Below are positions 8,698 through 16,941 of a stretch of DNA of 64,000 nt, in pieces. The DNA comes from Shinella pollutisoli (GTDB lineage Bacteria; Pseudomonadota; Alphaproteobacteria; Rhizobiales; Rhizobiaceae). The notes under the pieces are model-generated. The model saw only the letters and a program-made list of their open reading frames with translations. It did no database searches and was not told the origin of the DNA. The translations under genes and the position numbers were made by a program. Numbering within the stretch: the first letter of the stretch is position 1; every line of letters begins with the position of its first letter. The stretch spans positions 1-64,000 of the forward strand of contig NZ_JANFDG010000008.1 of the NCBI RefSeq assembly GCF_024609765.1, read 5' to 3'.

Positions 8698-8951
8698 TGA
8701 ACAGCAAGCAGAAGAAGACCCTGGCGGCCGTATTCAGGAGCCCGGCTTCGGGAACGATCGAATGGGCCGACATCGAGAGCCTTCTTGTCGCTGCTGGCTG
8801 CGAAGTCGTTAAAGGTAACGGCCCCCATGTTCGGTTTGTGAAGGACGGCAACGTCGCCGGCTTCCACCACCCTCATCCGGACAAGGAAGCCAAATGTTAC
8901 CAGGTCAAGGACGCTCGCGAATTCCTCACCCTCATAGGAGTGACGCCATGA
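8697..8951 (+). CDS. hicA: HicA-family mRNA interferase toxin
   Basis: An 84-residue HicA toxin with a double-stranded-RNA-binding-like fold. It shows IEWADIESLLVAAGCEVVKG, the catalytic-histidine stretch GNGPHVRFVKDG and the C-terminal YQVKDAREFLTLIGV. HicA cleaves mRNA and is neutralised by HicB. The start at MNSKQKKTL matches the usual family N terminus. If the TATATT box at 8685 is used, transcription would begin at or next to this ATG, giving a leaderless message. An upstream in-frame ATG at 8646 is possible but would add 17 atypical residues. It overlaps hicB as ATGA. Confidence 0.88.
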   Translation: MNSKQKKTLAAVFRSPASGTIEWADIESLLVAAGCEVVKGNGPHVRFVKDGNVAGFHHPHPDKEAKCYQVKDAREFLTLIGVTP

Positions 8952-9280
8952 CCAACGTCATGACTTACAATGGCTATAGCGCTCGCATCGAATTCGACAG
9001 CGAGGATGAAATCTTCTTCGGCCGGATCGCCGGCATCGATGATGTGGTCGGCTTCCATTCCGATACCGTCGCAGGGCTGAAGGAGGCTTTCCGCGAGGCC
9101 GTGGACGATTATCTCGAAGCCTGCGCCACGGCCGGCAAGGAGCCTCGGAAGCCCTATTCCGGCAAGATGATGTTTCGGGTCAGCCCCGATGTTCACCGCC
9201 GGGCGGCCATCGCGGCCGAGCTCTCCGGAAAGAGCCTCAACCAATGGGCGGAAGAAGCGCTTGCCCGGGCGGCCGGCTAG
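8948..9280 (+). CDS. hicB: HicB-family antitoxin
   Basis: A 110-residue antitoxin. The N-terminal partial RNase H-like domain is YNGYSARIEFDSEDEIFFGR followed by IAGIDDVVGFHSDTVAGLKEAFREAVDDYL. The C-terminal ribbon-helix-helix is MMFRVSPDVHRRAAIAAELS through NQWAEEALARA, which should bind the hic operators. It starts inside the hicA stop codon (ATGA), so the two are translationally coupled. It ends 41 bases before the convergent RTX gene, where GC content returns to the core level. Confidence 0.92.
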   Translation: MTNVMTYNGYSARIEFDSEDEIFFGRIAGIDDVVGFHSDTVAGLKEAFREAVDDYLEACATAGKEPRKPYSGKMMFRVSPDVHRRAAIAAELSGKSLNQWAEEALARAAG

Positions 9281-9321
9281 GCCAGGCCCTTCTTCCCCGG
9301 CTGTCATGCCTCCCCGGCGCG

Positions 9322-11115
9322 CTACAGCAGGAAGTCGGCCTTCGTCAGATTGAGAGAACCGTCGACCTTGATGGAGAAGTCCGCGGTCCCGTCGCCGTCG
9401 ATATCGCCGTGGACGAAGGTGTCGCCGCCCTTCTTCTCGTAGCGCAGCTCGCCCGCCTTCCCGTCGAACTTCTGCGCGCCGATGAAGGTGAAGGCCTGGT
9501 CGCCGCCGGCCTTGGCGTTCGCGTCGATCGCGCCGAGGTCGATCCTGTCGCCCTGCTTGCGCGAGAAGTCGTGGATCGTGTCGCGGCCGGAAGCCGACAC
9601 CGTCGAATCCTTGACCGACCTGAAGACGAACGTGTCCGCACCCGTTCCGCCGTAGAGCGTGTCCGCGCCCGCGCCGCCGACCAGACTGTCCCTGCCGGTG
9701 CCGCCCTTCAGCGTGTCGTTGCCCCTGCCGCCGTCGAGGACGTCCCTGCCGGCGCCGCCGGAGAGCCGGTTGGCGCCGCCGTTGCCGATCAGCACGTTGT
9801 CGAGGCCGTTGCCGGTGCCGTCGAGGCCGGCGCTGCCGAGGAGGACGAGCTTCTCGATATTCGCCCCGAGCCTGTAGCTGACGGCGGACTGGACGGTGTC
9901 GCTGCCCTGCCCCGCCCTTTCGACGAGGGCGAGCTTCGCATCGGCGACGAGATAGGTGTCGTTGCCCTTGCCGCCGGCGACGGAGCCCGTCACCTTGCCG
10001 CCGCGCGTGTCGAAGACGTCGTTGCCGGCGCCGAGATCGACCTTGCCGCGGATCGTGCCGTTGTTGGTCACGGTCTCCGCACCGCCGCCGCCCTTGAAGG
10101 CGAGCCCCTCGGCCTTGAGCGTGCCGTTGTTGGAAAACACGTTCCGGCCCGGACCGGCCAGCGCCACGGCGATGCCCTTGGCGGCGGTCGCCGTCACCGT
10201 GCCGTTGTTCACCAGCACCGCGGCGGCGCCGTCGACCAGCACGCCGGACGCGCCCTTCATCGTGCCGTTGTTGGTGATGCGCGCGGCGGAGGCGGAGACG
10301 TCCAGCGCCTCGCCCGCCGTCGAGGCGAGGGTCTTGTGGTTGGCGAAGGTCACCCCCGCCCCGTCGAGGCGCACGGCGTCCTTCTGCGCGGAGATCGTGC
10401 CGTTGTTCGAGAGGACCGCCTTCGCGCCGGTGACGACGAGGCCCTCGTCCGCGCGCGAGACGATCCTGCCGTTGTTGGTGATCGTCGCGCCGCTTCCCGT
10501 CACGGCCAGCGCGTCCAGCCGCGCGTCGACCGTGCCGCTGTTGGTGACGATCGCCTTCGTGCCGGCGCTCGCAATGCCGTCGCCGGCGGTGGAGCGGATA
10601 TCGCCGTAATTGGTGAGGATCGCGCCCTTGCCCTTCACGGAGAGCGCATCGCCGACGCTGCGCAGGAGGCCGTGATTGGTGACGAGCGCGTCGTTGCCGC
10701 TCGCGGTCACGCCGAGGCCGGCGGAGAGGAGCGAGCCGCGATTGGTGAGGTTCAGGCCCGCGCCCGAGAGGCCGGCGCCGAGCGTGCCGCCCGACAGCGT
10801 GCCCTCGTTGTGGACGACGAGGCCGGCGCCGGCGGCGACGAGGCCCGCGAGCTTGCCGGAAACGACGCCGTCGGCCTTGATCGAGACGAGGCCGGCCCTG
10901 GCGGCGATCGAGCCGTGGCCGAAGAGCACGGCGTCGCCGCCCGTCGAGGCCACCGTGCCGTCGATGACGAGCGAGCGGTCGGCGGCCGTGCCCCCGGCGT
11001 CGACCGCCGTCGCGGCGGTGCGGACCGAGACGGCGGGCATGACGATCCACTGGTCGCCCGCGGTGCGGGCGAGAAGCGTGGATGTCATGGAGAGGGAGAT
11101 CGTGTGTTTCGTCAT
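9322..11115 (-). CDS. Secreted RTX calcium-binding protein with NNG-type beta-solenoid repeats
   Basis: A 597-residue protein with no N-terminal signal peptide. Residues about 60-360 are built of roughly 20-residue units that each end in a turn such as TNSGT, TNNGR, SNNGT, VNNGT or TNNGT, the pattern of a right-handed beta helix. They are followed by GGN/GGAGRD-type RTX nonapeptides (GGAGRDVLDGGRGNDTLKGG and onward), which bind calcium. The last 100 residues resemble the serralysin C-terminal domain (DTFVFRSVKDS, RDTIHDFSRKQGDRIDLGAI) used for type I secretion. No catalytic domain is visible, so an adhesin or matrix role is inferred. No type I secretion genes are nearby. The start at 11115 (MTKHTISLSM) is preferred to an in-frame ATG at 11172. 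Confidence 0.85.
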   Translation of the reverse strand: MTKHTISLSMTSTLLARTAGDQWIVMPAVSVRTAATAVDAGGTAADRSLVIDGTVASTGGDAVLFGHGSIAARAGLVSIKADGVVSGKLAGLVAAGAGLVVHNEGTLSGGTLGAGLSGAGLNLTNRGSLLSAGLGVTASGNDALVTNHGLLRSVGDALSVKGKGAILTNYGDIRSTAGDGIASAGTKAIVTNSGTVDARLDALAVTGSGATITNNGRIVSRADEGLVVTGAKAVLSNNGTISAQKDAVRLDGAGVTFANHKTLASTAGEALDVSASAARITNNGTMKGASGVLVDGAAAVLVNNGTVTATAAKGIAVALAGPGRNVFSNNGTLKAEGLAFKGGGGAETVTNNGTIRGKVDLGAGNDVFDTRGGKVTGSVAGGKGNDTYLVADAKLALVERAGQGSDTVQSAVSYRLGANIEKLVLLGSAGLDGTGNGLDNVLIGNGGANRLSGGAGRDVLDGGRGNDTLKGGTGRDSLVGGAGADTLYGGTGADTFVFRSVKDSTVSASGRDTIHDFSRKQGDRIDLGAIDANAKAGGDQAFTFIGAQKFDGKAGELRYEKKGGDTFVHGDIDGDGTADFSIKVDGSLNLTKADFLL

Positions 11116-11344
11116 GCCTGTCGCGTCGTCGCCCGGCCGGGCGGAGAATGGATACCGTCTCCTCGCCGGCAAATCCGCCGCGAAGATGGCGGGGCGGCGC
11201 GTTCTTTTGCCACAGGGTTAACGGCGAAGGAAGGCCCCCGGCGGCCGGCACCCGCCCGGACGGAGATCGAAGAGGACCGACGGCGGCGGATCGGTGCCGG
11301 GCCGGACGTATCGGCTTCCTCCGCCGCCCGGAGGCGCGGCCGCG

Positions 11345-12952
11345 TCACCTGGTCTCTCCGTAGGCGAACCGGTCGCGGGACCCGGCGACCATGCCGCTCG
11401 CCTCCGCCGCCGAGACGAGCCCGCTCTGCGGCTGGCCCTCGCGAATGCCGGACGCGAGCAGGAGGTGGCCGGCGGCGTCTTCGGGGATGCCGTCGGCGCT
11501 GACGGAGAGGCCGAGGCCGTGTCCCAGGCCGGCGAGGGCGCGCACCATCCGCGCGGCGTCGTCCTCGACCATGTTCTCGACGAAGCGCCGGTCGATCTTG
11601 ACCTTGTCGATGCCGAATTCCTGCATGTGGTAGAGGTTGGAATAGCCCGTCCCGAAATTGTCGAGGGCGATCCTGACGCCCGCCGCCCTCAGCGGGGCGA
11701 GCGTTCGCTTGGCCGCGTTCAGGTCCTGCACGACGAGGTTCTCCGACACGTCCACCTCTAGGCGCTCCGGCGCGAAGCCGGCGTCGTCCAGCGTGCGCAG
11801 GATGCTGGCGCTGAGGTCCTGGTCCTTCAGCTGGGAGGGCAGGATGTCGATCGACAGCGCGACCTCCTGCGGCCAGCATGCGGCGGCCTCGCAGGAGGCC
11901 TTCAGGATGTCGGCGGCTATGCGGTGGCCGAGCCCCGTTTCCTCGGCGATCGGCAGAAACCGCTCCGGCGGGATCTCTTCCTCGGTCGCCGTCCTCCAGC
12001 TCGGCACGGCCTCGAACCCGACGATGCGGCCCGATTTCAGGTCGATCGACGGGCGGAAGCGCGGTTGTATCCGGCTTTCCTCCAGCGCCTGCCGCAGGTC
12101 CCGCTCGATGCGGTCGCGCTCGCGCATGAGCCGGTCCATGTCCTCCTCGAAGAACCGGAACGTCGACCGCCGCTCCGCCTTCGCCCGATAGAGGGCGAGA
12201 TCCGCCTTGCGGATGGCTTCGTCCGCCGTCGATGCGTCGTCCGGCAGCAGCGCCACGCCGATGCCGGCGCCGACCTGGTGCCGGACCGTGCCGGCCGCGA
12301 CCGGCTCGGAAAGCCCCTGGATGATCCGCAGCGCGATGCTGGCGGCATCGTCCGGCCCCAGCAGGTGCCTCGCCAGCACGATGAATTCGTCGCCGCCGAG
12401 CCGCGCCACCAGATCGTTCTCGCGCACGTCGCGCAGCAGCCGCTGCGCGACGACGATCAGCACCTCGTCGCCGGCGCCGTGCCCGTAGGTGTCGTTGATC
12501 TGCTTGAAGCCGTTGAGGTCGAGGAGGAGGACGGCATGGACATGGCCGGCCGCCGGCGGCGAGCCCGCCGCCTGCCGGAGCGCCTCCTCGAACTGCCGGC
12601 GGTTGGCCAGCCCCGTCAGGGGATCCTGGTAGGCGAGCTGCCGGGCGGTCTGCTCGGCCGCGACGCGGCGCGCCACCTCCCGTTTCAGGGCCGCATACCG
12701 CCGCCACGCGAAGAGCAGCAGCCCCACGGACAGGACGGTGCTGAAGACCAGGACCTCGTGCAGGGCGAAGCTCTGCTCCTCGAACGTGTCGGTGTCCGCG
12801 TCCATCAGGACGCGCAGCTCGAACACGAGATAGGCGGCGACGAGGACGGCGGCGAGCAGCAGGCCCAGATCGCGGATTGCGAAGCGATTGCGCACCAGAA
12901 ATCTCCACAGACGCGATGAGAAGGACGGGGAGGGCGTCGAGGCTGTTGCCAT
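11345..12952 (-). CDS. Membrane diguanylate cyclase with intact GGDEF and degenerate EAL domain
   Basis: A 535-residue protein. Two transmembrane helices (about 28-46 and 66-83) enclose a short periplasmic loop. A GGDEF domain follows, with LLLDLNGFKQIND, the active-site loop RLGGDEF (186-190) and the inhibitory RxxD site REND (177-180), all intact. The EAL domain is eroded: EAL reads EAV (GFEAVPSW), the metal-binding DDFGTG reads DNFGTG, and the late AEGVE motif reads ADGIPE. It should therefore make c-di-GMP, with the EAL part at most binding it. It lies 8 bases after the PAS-GGDEF-EAL gene in one operon. Confidence 0.88.
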   Translation of the reverse strand: MATASTPSPSFSSRLWRFLVRNRFAIRDLGLLLAAVLVAAYLVFELRVLMDADTDTFEEQSFALHEVLVFSTVLSVGLLLFAWRRYAALKREVARRVAAEQTARQLAYQDPLTGLANRRQFEEALRQAAGSPPAAGHVHAVLLLDLNGFKQINDTYGHGAGDEVLIVVAQRLLRDVRENDLVARLGGDEFIVLARHLLGPDDAASIALRIIQGLSEPVAAGTVRHQVGAGIGVALLPDDASTADEAIRKADLALYRAKAERRSTFRFFEEDMDRLMRERDRIERDLRQALEESRIQPRFRPSIDLKSGRIVGFEAVPSWRTATEEEIPPERFLPIAEETGLGHRIAADILKASCEAAACWPQEVALSIDILPSQLKDQDLSASILRTLDDAGFAPERLEVDVSENLVVQDLNAAKRTLAPLRAAGVRIALDNFGTGYSNLYHMQEFGIDKVKIDRRFVENMVEDDAARMVRALAGLGHGLGLSVSADGIPEDAAGHLLLASGIREGQPQSGLVSAAEASGMVAGSRDRFAYGETR

Positions 12953-12960
12953 GGCTTTTC

Positions 12961-14670
12961 CTATGCGGCCGCCGGCGTTGCCGTTCCCAGCAGCATCCGG
13001 CGGAACGCGTGCCTGTCGACCGGCTTGCCGAAGAGATATCCTTGCGCTTCCCTGCAGCCGAGTTTCTCGAGGACGGCGACCTGGGTCTCCGATTCCATGC
13101 CTTCCGCGATGACGTTGAGGTCGAGGGCGTTCGCCATGGCGAGGACGGCCTTGATGATGGCGACGTCGCTCGGGTCGCTTTCGAGATTCTGGACGAACTC
13201 CCGGTCGATCTTCAGTCGCGTCAGCGGATAGCGCTTCAGCAGGCTAAGCGACGCATAGCCGGTCCCGTAGTCGTCGAAGGCGATGCCCACGCCCATCGCG
13301 CGCAGCTGCCGCAGCGGGCCGATCATCTCGCCGTCGAGGCCCAGGACGGTGGTCTCGGTGATCTCGAGCTCGAGCAGATGCGCCGGAAGGGCGCTCGCCG
13401 CCAGGCTGCGGGTGACGACGTCCGCCAGCTTGCCGTCGCGAAGCTGGGTGCCGAACAGGTTGACCCCGATGCGCAGCGGCTTGCCGGCGTGCATGAGCTC
13501 CGCCGCGAAGGCGCACCCTTCGGCGATCACCCATCCGCCGACCGGGCCGGCGAGCTCGCTCGCCTCCAGGACGTGCAGGAAGCTCGTCGGGGAGAGCAGC
13601 CCGCGCACCGGATGGCGCCAGCGGATGAGCGCCTCGGCCCCGACGATGCGCCGGTCGCGCAGCCTCACCTGCGGCTGATAGAGGAGCTCGAACTCGCGGC
13701 GGGCGAAGGCCTCGTGGAGTTCCTCCTCCACCTTGCGGCGCTCGATCATCTCCTCGCCATGCTGCGGGCGAAACAGCGCCATCCGCCGTCCCCCCGCCTT
13801 CTTCGCCTCGTGGAGGGCCAGCAGCCCGCTCTTCAGCGCGGCGTCCGCGGTGTCGAAGCGCGCCAGCGCCGGCGAGAGCACGACGCCCATGCTGGCTCCG
13901 ACATGACAGCTCGTCCCTTCCACGTCGAAAGGCTGCGTCAGCACCGACAGGACGTATTCGCCGACGGTCCGCGCCCGCATCGGGTCATCGCTGCCCGACC
14001 ACAGGACACCGAACTCGTCCGCCCCGAGCCGCGCGACGAAGGCGTCCGGTCCCACGGCCTCGGCGATGCGCTCGCCGGCGCGGCGCAGGAGCGCGTCCCC
14101 CGCCGCAAGCCCCAGCGAGGCGTTGATCTCCTTGAACCGGTCGAGCCCGAGCTTCAGGATCGTGAAGGCGCGGCCTCCCCGCAGCTCCTCCTCGATCCGC
14201 TCCAGAAAGCGCGTGCGGTTGGGCAGGCCGGTGAGCTGGTCGAAATGGGTGAGATAGCGAAGCCTCTCGCGATCGGAATCGCGCCGCGTCACGTCGCGCA
14301 CGATGACGCCGAACCGGTCCCCTTCATCCTCGCGCCATACGGCGAGCGACATCTCGGCGGGAAACGTCTCTCCTCCTCCCCGGCAGGCCTCCACCCGGAG
14401 CACGCGCCCCTTCCAGCGAGGGTTCTCCCTCGCCTTCGCCAGCTCGCCCGCGACCGCCGACCATGACCGCGCCGTCAGCAGGGACGAAAAGAGACGGCCC
14501 GCCGCGCCCGCGCCGTCCATCCCGAACATCTCCTCCGCCGCGCGGTTCCGGAAGCGGATGCGCCCGTCCGCATCCATGGCCAGCATCGCATCCGGTGTTT
14601 TCTCCGCGAGCGCGACCGCCGCCCTTCCAAGCCTTCCGAGCTGATGCCTTTCCAACTGGTCCATCGCCAT
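12961..14670 (-). CDS. PAS-GGDEF-EAL phosphodiesterase with degenerate GGDEF domain
   Basis: A 569-residue soluble protein. A PAS domain covers about residues 15-130 (TPDAMLAMDADGRIRFRNRA). In the GGDEF domain the loop reads GADEF (216-220), the usual metal aspartate of LDLDRFK is glycine (KLGLDRFK) and the RxxD inhibitory site is lost (VGPD). The EAL domain is intact: EALIRWRHP (346-354), VNLFGTQL, ELEITETTVL, DDYGTGYASL, KIDREFV, AEGMES. It should degrade c-di-GMP. It is the promoter-proximal gene of the pair. No cofactor-binding residue in the PAS domain is evident to me. Confidence 0.88.
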   Translation of the reverse strand: MAMDQLERHQLGRLGRAAVALAEKTPDAMLAMDADGRIRFRNRAAEEMFGMDGAGAAGRLFSSLLTARSWSAVAGELAKARENPRWKGRVLRVEACRGGGETFPAEMSLAVWREDEGDRFGVIVRDVTRRDSDRERLRYLTHFDQLTGLPNRTRFLERIEEELRGGRAFTILKLGLDRFKEINASLGLAAGDALLRRAGERIAEAVGPDAFVARLGADEFGVLWSGSDDPMRARTVGEYVLSVLTQPFDVEGTSCHVGASMGVVLSPALARFDTADAALKSGLLALHEAKKAGGRRMALFRPQHGEEMIERRKVEEELHEAFARREFELLYQPQVRLRDRRIVGAEALIRWRHPVRGLLSPTSFLHVLEASELAGPVGGWVIAEGCAFAAELMHAGKPLRIGVNLFGTQLRDGKLADVVTRSLAASALPAHLLELEITETTVLGLDGEMIGPLRQLRAMGVGIAFDDYGTGYASLSLLKRYPLTRLKIDREFVQNLESDPSDVAIIKAVLAMANALDLNVIAEGMESETQVAVLEKLGCREAQGYLFGKPVDRHAFRRMLLGTATPAAA

Positions 14671-15054
14671 CCCTGCCGATCCCGCCCGCTGCGGCCAGAC
14701 AATCCTGCTACGGAAAATCGGTCAGGAGACGAGATGTTCCGCGCCACGCCGAATCGCGGTTAACGCTTAATTTGCGCGGCTGCTAAAATGATCGATCGAC
14801 GCCACGCCGCGCCGAAGCGCTTCCGGCGTCGGTCTCCCTCCGGAACGTGCGGCAGGAGGGATCGAAGGGCGTTCGGTGCCGGGAAGTTTCGCGGACCGCC
14901 GCCCGCACCGCTGCACGCCCCGCGGACGGTGCTGGAAGGCCGAAACGTGCTCAGGACAGGGAAGACGCGGCGGACAAGGCGTCCACCGCGCCTTCCGGCA
15001 TCGAAGCCGCCGCGGCATCCGGCCGCGGCGATCCGGCCTTGGCGGCCGCGGCCG
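14671..15054. other. Gene-free region between lipoprotein gene and c-di-GMP operon
   Basis: These 384 bases hold the presumed promoter of the minus-strand PAS-GGDEF-EAL gene near 14700-14790, where an AT-rich patch (TTAACGCTTAATTTG) stands out. The remainder is GC-rich. Open frames here lack ribosome-binding sites and family resemblance. Confidence 0.5.
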
Positions 15055-15384
15055 TCACCGGCCTTGAATGACCCGGATGAAGCGCGGGCTTTGCGTTCTG
15101 AAGTCGTCATAGGTGATGCGTCCGCTCGCAACACCGTTGAACGCCCGCTGGCAATAGATGCGCGCGACGTCGCGGCGGGGGCTGACGTTCATGATCTTCG
15201 CCATCTCGGCCTTGCGGGCGGGAGACGCCCTGCGGGCGCCGGCATAGCACTTGTTCACGCCGTCCCGTTTCGCCGCCGGGCTTCCGCGCACGATCTCCTG
15301 CGCGCGATTGTAGCTGGTTTCCGATACGCAGCCGGCTGCGAATACGGCGACCGAGACAACGGCAATGATGGACATCAGCCGCAT
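15055..15384 (-). CDS. Small lipoprotein of unknown function
   Basis: A 109-residue protein with a lipoprotein signal peptide: MRLMSIIAVVSVAVF followed by the lipobox AAGC at about residues 16-19. The mature part is basic and has two cysteines (NKCYAG and RIYCQRA) that could form a disulfide. The start is preceded by a strong AAGGAGGAGAAGG. I do not recognise the family. It stands alone on the minus strand. Confidence 0.75.
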   Translation of the reverse strand: MRLMSIIAVVSVAVFAAGCVSETSYNRAQEIVRGSPAAKRDGVNKCYAGARRASPARKAEMAKIMNVSPRRDVARIYCQRAFNGVASGRITYDDFRTQSPRFIRVIQGR

Positions 15385-15683
15385 GGCCTTCTCCTCCTTT
15401 TGGTTCCAACGGGATGAAAGATAGCCGACACGACCGGGACAGCAAGCAAATTCAGGGGCTTGTTGCCATGAAGCGCCGGCCGGCCGGCGGAATGCGGGGT
15501 GAGTGCGATGGCATCATGGAGGTCCGACCAACCACGCCGGGAGAAGAAGGACGACGGCACTTCGTCCACGGCGACGGCAAGACGCGCCTCCCCGTCAATT
15601 CCGACGCCTTGCTGAAGGCTGATTTCCTGCCGGAACTTTCGAGCGCGCCGCGCATTCGACATCCCGCACGGGGAGGGCGGGAA

Positions 15684-15878
15684 ATGCAGACGGCAGAAGA
15701 CGGCGAAGCTGATTCCGGCGAAGCGGGCAGTGACGCAGCGGCACCTGGCGGGTCCCCCTTGTGCCATCTCGCAGACATCGTGCGCGGACTGACGGAGCTC
15801 GCGCAGGCGGCCGCCGAGCTGGCGAAGAAGCCGCTGGAGCCGTTGCCGCCGTCTCAGCCCGGCGAAGCTGAAGGGTAG
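15684..15878 (+). CDS. Possible small hypothetical protein (64 aa)
   Basis: An open frame from ATG at 15684, with GGGAGGGCGGG just upstream. It codes an acidic, Ala-rich peptide with one amphipathic helix (LADIVRGLTELAQAAAELAK) and a proline-rich tail. The frame remains open upstream to 15414, but that part looks random. No family is recognised, so it may be non-coding. Apart from this ORF, I see nothing in 15385-15939. Confidence 0.3.
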   Translation: MQTAEDGEADSGEAGSDAAAPGGSPLCHLADIVRGLTELAQAAAELAKKPLEPLPPSQPGEAEG

Positions 15879-15939
15879 GAGGCTGCCGAGGGCGACCGCT
15901 CGCCCCGGCATAGCTTCGGCCCGCACCCCGCGAGCCCGC

Positions 15940-16941
15940 CTAGAACGCGTCCACTGCCAGGTAGAACAGCGCCGAGATCGCGGCGGCGGAGGGCAGGGTC
16001 ACGATCCAGGCGATGACGATGTTGCCGGCGATGCCCCAGCGCACGGCGGAGACGCGGCGGGCGGCGCCGACGCCGATGATCGCGCCGGTGATCGTGTGCG
16101 TGGTGGAGACCGGGATGCCGAGCCAGGTCGCGCCGAACAGCGTGATCGCCCCGCCCGTCTCGGCGCAGAAGCCCTGCATCGGCGTGAGCCGGGTGATCTT
16201 CGAGCCCATCGTGTGGACGATGCGCCAGCCGCCCATCAGCGTGCCGAGCGCCATCGCCGCCTGGCAGGTGATGACCACCCAGAAGGGCACGTGGAACTCG
16301 TCGCCGAGATAGCCCTGCGAGAACAGCAGGACGGCGATGATGCCCATCGTCTTCTGCGCGTCGTTGCCGCCGTGGCCGAGCGAATAGAGCGAGGCGGAGA
16401 CGAACTGCATGACGCGAAAGGTGCGGTCGACCGCGAAGGGCGTCTGCCGCACGAAGATCCACGAGACGATGAGGATCAGCACGAGCGCCAGCAGGAAGCC
16501 GATGGCGGGCGACATGAAGATGGCGCTCGCGGTCTTGAGCAGGCCCGTCCACACGACGGAATCGAAGCCGGTCTTGGCGAGGCCCGCGCCGACGAGGCCG
16601 CCGATCAGCGCGTGCGACGAGCTCGACGGGATGCCGAACACCCAGGTGACGATGTTCCAGATGATCGCGCCCATCAGCGCCGAGAAGATGACGAGCGGCG
16701 TGACGATGCCCGGGTCGATGATGCCGGTGCCGAGCGTCTCGGCGACGTGCAGGCCGAAGAACAGGAAGGCGATGAAATTGAAGAAGGCCGCCCAGAACAC
16801 GGCATATTGCGGGCGCAGCACGCGCGTCGAGACGATGGTGGCGATCGAGTTCGCCGCGTCGTGAAGGCCGTTCAGGAAATCGAAGAAGAGGGCGACGCCG
16901 ATCAGGCCGGCAAGCAACGGAAGGGCGAGCGTGGCGTCCAT
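15940..16941 (-). CDS. pit: Low-affinity inorganic phosphate transporter, PiT family
   Basis: A 333-residue inner membrane protein with the duplicated PiT signature: FDFLNGLHDAANSIATIV near the N terminus and SLGHGGNDAQKTMGIIAVLL in the second half. Each is followed by a gate motif (GIPSSSSHALIGG and GIPVSTTHTITGA). It imports metal-phosphate by proton symport. The start overlaps the stop of the DUF47 gene by one base (TGATG). The pair corresponds to orfA-pit of Sinorhizobium meliloti, known to be repressed by PhoB under phosphate limitation. Confidence 0.94.
   Translation of the reverse strand: MDATLALPLLAGLIGVALFFDFLNGLHDAANSIATIVSTRVLRPQYAVFWAAFFNFIAFLFFGLHVAETLGTGIIDPGIVTPLVIFSALMGAIIWNIVTWVFGIPSSSSHALIGGLVGAGLAKTGFDSVVWTGLLKTASAIFMSPAIGFLLALVLILIVSWIFVRQTPFAVDRTFRVMQFVSASLYSLGHGGNDAQKTMGIIAVLLFSQGYLGDEFHVPFWVVITCQAAMALGTLMGGWRIVHTMGSKITRLTPMQGFCAETGGAITLFGATWLGIPVSTTHTITGAIIGVGAARRVSAVRWGIAGNIVIAWIVTLPSAAAISALFYLAVDAF

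Noticed and set aside
15452-15778. 108-codon minus-strand frame
   Set aside because: Overlaps the slightly better plus-strand candidate and lacks a ribosome-binding site or domain.
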